Origin: Thuidium tamariscinum
Lineage: Eukaryota; Streptophyta; Bryopsida; Hypnales; Thuidiaceae
Reading direction: 5' to 3'
Assembly: GCA_947034885.2 (NCBI GenBank)
Contig: OX344758.2
Location: forward strand, 7,876,501-7,940,500
Length of the DNA stretch: 64,000 nt
Shown here: one piece after another, positions 61,528-64,000 of the stretch
Numbering within the stretch: position 1 is the stretch's first letter
How the letters are laid out: each line of letters begins with the position of its first letter
Notes under the pieces: generated by a model
The model's input: the letters and a program-made list of their open reading frames with translations, nothing else
Database searches by the model: none
Told to the model about the DNA's origin: nothing
Position numbers and translations under genes: made by a program

Positions 61528-63427
61528 CTAGCATACTGAATTCACCCTTGTCAACACTACATCAACATCCTGTTGCTTTCGAAACCTATCAGACCTCGAT
61601 CCTTCAAAACTGATAATCACGTGATCTTTCTTGTTGGGTGGTTGCAATGGCTGCCTTTTCCACAACATGGAGGCTTCCTTGTGCGCAACATACAAGCCAT
61701 CGATGGCGGCGCAAATGCCTTGACTAATGGATGACAAAGGCAAGATCCAAAACGGTTCTTCAATGAGCACCCCCACCTCTTCGATGTAAAACAAGGCCAC
61801 AGCGCTCATGAACGAAACCGGGATCGTGAGCCACCCGCACGTGTTCCACAGTCCAAACGGTAACGCGACATGCCAAATCGTCAACATTCGAGAAGTCAGG
61901 CGCGTGTACGCCAGCGGGATCGGCGTCTTGAAGATCCTTTCACAAGCTCCGACGTTGTCATGAAAGGTGGTGATATTGGCATCCATCGCGATTTGCTCCC
62001 ACTCGGAAACCTGACACAGCGCAATCGATTCGGACATGACTTGCAAAACGTAGTTGGGTCGGTGTTTCGCGCCCATGATGTTTTCCAACTCGCTGGGTTC
62101 AAGTATGTTGGTGATCTCTCCTCGAAGCTCCGTCTCGTCCTCGATGAGATGATCTTTCAGACAAAAGCCGTAGGCTTTAATATGCCGCAGGAGACAATGC
62201 AATTTGGGTGCATCGTTTTCCATTCGAATCCACGTCAAAGCCTGTCTTCCCAAATCCCTGGTTCTGTTGACATTGGAGCCCCACGCTTTGCGAGCCTCAT
62301 CAAAGCGACTGTAGGAAGCGTTGGTGCGAAACACCAACAGAAGCGCAAGCACGGGGGCCGTCAAGGTAAACGGCAGGGACGCGACATGAAGAAGGGGCAT
62401 CCATTTGGGCAAATATCCTTTTTCCACGGAATAGTTGATGAGGGAGACGAAGACGGCCACCATGGAGAACGTGATCACGGGCGGTCCCAACGCGAAAATC
62501 ACCCCGGACGAGACGATGGATTTGAGGTGACGCCCATGTCGCCAGGAGGATTTGTGCCGGTTCCACTCAGCATGGCCGTAAACAGTGTTGCGATGCATCC
62601 TGAATTCCTGATAGCTAGCCCTGAAAAATGATCAAAACACAATACTTTAAATTACATATTAATAGGTCTTCAACAAAAAAGCTTACACTTTTAGTTCACA
62701 GGGTAGCAGTTTGGATATAAATAGCAGAAGTTCTAATTGAAGAAAAACCAGGTGAAGGTGAAACTAAAGTGTGTATTCAGTTGTTACAGGAAAAAATTCT
62801 GAAATTGTTACCCCAAAAATCAGAAATTAAAGGAGTTTAACGAAATAACACTATTTTAAACATGATGTAAGTAGATGGATTGGCAAATTTCATTAAAAAT
62901 GGTGAAATTTCATTACTTTGACACTTTTTACAGTTTAGACTTCAGATTGCACAATCTGAAATCTAAATATATCATAGATAATTTAAATCTATACCAATCC
63001 TAAATGTTTCACACCATTCAATCTGAAATCTAAATTTGTCATAGATTTTAAAAGTCTAAATGTATCTTAGAATTCTAAAAATCTATACCAGTCCTAGATG
63101 TCAATTTCTGGTTTAGACTGCTTTGTCAGAAAAATGGCATATGAAATACTGCCATTTTTAATGAAATTCATTATATATAAAGTAAAAGTGTACAACTCAA
63201 GACAATGAGAAGTTGGAAAATTAAATCATTCGAGAAATCGACGTTTCCAAGTTGACACGATACTTACAAAAATTTGATGGCTTGGCTGTAGAATAGCTCT
63301 TGGAATGGATCCTTGGCCGGAAAAAAACACGTCTTTGCAAACTTGTAGTTAATTGCAGCTAGGAGTCTTGATGTGTAGCTGGTGTTAATCCATGTGAAGG
63401 TGCAACTTTTTCTTCCAGAAGTAGTAG
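61528..63427 (-). CDS. Bestrophin-like (UPF0187) chloride channel, VCCN1-type, 5' end unresolved
   Basis: The main exon 62620-61528 encodes about 364 aa to the stop. An upstream exon, 63427-63268, joins in frame (phase 2) through donor GTAAGTATC and acceptor TTTTTCAG. Family motifs are clear: LLVFRTNASYSRFDEARKAW, AKHRP, PIPLAYTRLTSR, WHVALPFGLW, and the bestrophin signature EEVGVLIEEPF. Several hydrophobic membrane segments are visible. The plant homologues VCCN1/2 are voltage-dependent anion channels of the thylakoid membrane that adjust proton motive force. The location here is inferred, because the transit peptide should lie in one or more exons upstream of 63427 that I could not identify. 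No ATG precedes the conserved part in frame within 63268-63427, and a stop lies just upstream of the proposed acceptor. An ATG at 62598 inside the main exon would omit conserved N-terminal residues. A MITE lies in the intron. Confidence 0.88.
62886..63168. mobile_element. MITE in the bestrophin intron with 17-bp perfect inverted ends
   Basis: AATTTCATTAAAAATGG at 62886-62902 has a perfect inverted copy at 63152-63168, and the inverted similarity continues imperfectly inward. Internally there is a tandem duplication of about 80-90 bp starting at each ATCTGAAATCTAAAT. It lies between the two identified bestrophin exons. The superfamily is not resolved because no clear target duplication is visible. 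Confidence 0.72.
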
Positions 63428-64000
63428 CTGATTAGAGAACCGAACACCATTACTGCCTCAAATTCCAGGAAATACCAGAATTAAGCACGGAAGTGAGTCC
63501 TTGAATCATAATGTTCCTGTTTACCCAACCACCACCCAACCCATTAATAACGTCAGTTTTCATTCTATTGGCATGATTCAAAGCTCCAAAATAGCAACAT
63601 TCAACTACAGAAAGCTCCAGCAACTAGGAATGGATAGGTGTACATGTATAATTCTCGGTGCAAGGCTTGAAAGCCAGGTATAGATTTCTGATTCAGGCCG
63701 AAACGTGACAAACTCGTGGAACACCACCAACTTAAAATTGACGCATCCTCACAACTTAGTGGCCTAACCAAAATATCAGAAGTTTCCCAGGTGGACTAAT
63801 TTCAGGCCACGAACTAGTACAAACATAGATACTGGGTTCAGGCCGTGCGTCCTGCACGAACCGCGAGAAAGTAATGGAATATTTCCAAGCTAACAATATT
63901 GACGTTACTAGCACAGTCACGCAGAATGATCAAAATTAGAAGGGTTTACCCCGCAGGAACAAATCTACAAAGTTTTTACAGAAAAGCAGACAACGTGGAC
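63428..64000. other. Upstream of the known bestrophin exons
   Basis: Expected to hold a first exon with a plastid transit peptide on the minus strand; I could not assign one. Confidence 0.4.

Noticed and set aside
61870-62631. 253-codon plus-strand open frame
   Set aside because: It is antisense to the bestrophin exon, which has clear family motifs; the plus frame has none.
1-64000. tRNA, rRNA and snRNA genes
   Set aside because: I looked for B-box-like GGTTCRANYCC and rRNA cores and saw no convincing candidate.

Overview
The window looks like nuclear DNA of a green plant, most likely a land plant. It carries an intron-containing PA-TM-RING (RMR) receptor gene, a DUF641 (GIL1/IRKI-like) gene, a chloroplast-type bestrophin gene, Ty1/copia remains and many plant-type MITEs (Stowaway, Tourist, CACTA, MULE and hAT signatures). 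The genes are comparatively GC- and CpG-rich. Between them lie long AT-rich deserts poor in CpG and made largely of old transposons. I cannot place the species.

Layout. 1-6.2 kb: AT-rich DNA with MITEs. 6.24-9.25 kb: complete four-exon RMR gene on the minus strand, with a Stowaway-like MITE in an intron and four ~96-bp tandem repeats just upstream. 10.4-18.5 kb: MITEs, a larger TTAA-bounded repeat, a heat-shock-element-like cluster, and a rearranged copia fossil holding two younger DNA elements. 18.5-30 kb: mostly featureless AT-rich DNA with a MULE-type MITE at 21.9 kb, an imperfect hairpin at 23.9 kb and a Tourist-like MITE at 28.3 kb. 30.18-34.64 kb: two minus-strand genes, the DUF641 gene and a short three-exon gene derived from cohesin SMC1. 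35.6-36.25 kb: GC-rich stretch. 36.25-37.42 kb: array of related terminal inverted repeats. 37.5-48.3 kb: dense MITEs, including a CACTA-like element with another MITE inside it and a 942-bp MULE-like element with a 9-bp target duplication. 48.4-52.4 kb: compositionally distinct block with minisatellites and a TATA box on the minus strand. 53.2-53.75 kb: ~535-bp inverted repeat. 54-60.6 kb: more MITEs and tandem repeats. 61.5-63.4 kb: bestrophin/VCCN-type chloride channel gene, minus strand, with its 5' end not resolved.

The genes do not form a pathway: they are a vacuolar sorting receptor or ubiquitin ligase, a coiled-coil photo/gravitropism-type protein, a cohesin-derived fragment and a thylakoid-type anion channel. 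The window is most informative for its transposons. About a dozen non-autonomous families can be defined from paired ends, several with diagnostic target duplications (TA, TAA, TTAA, 8 bp, 9 bp). Paired copies suggest CpG loss by deamination in the gene deserts. The most unusual single locus is the SMC1-derived gene. It reads open across three exons but lacks the hinge, the C-terminal ATPase lobe and an intact Walker A motif.
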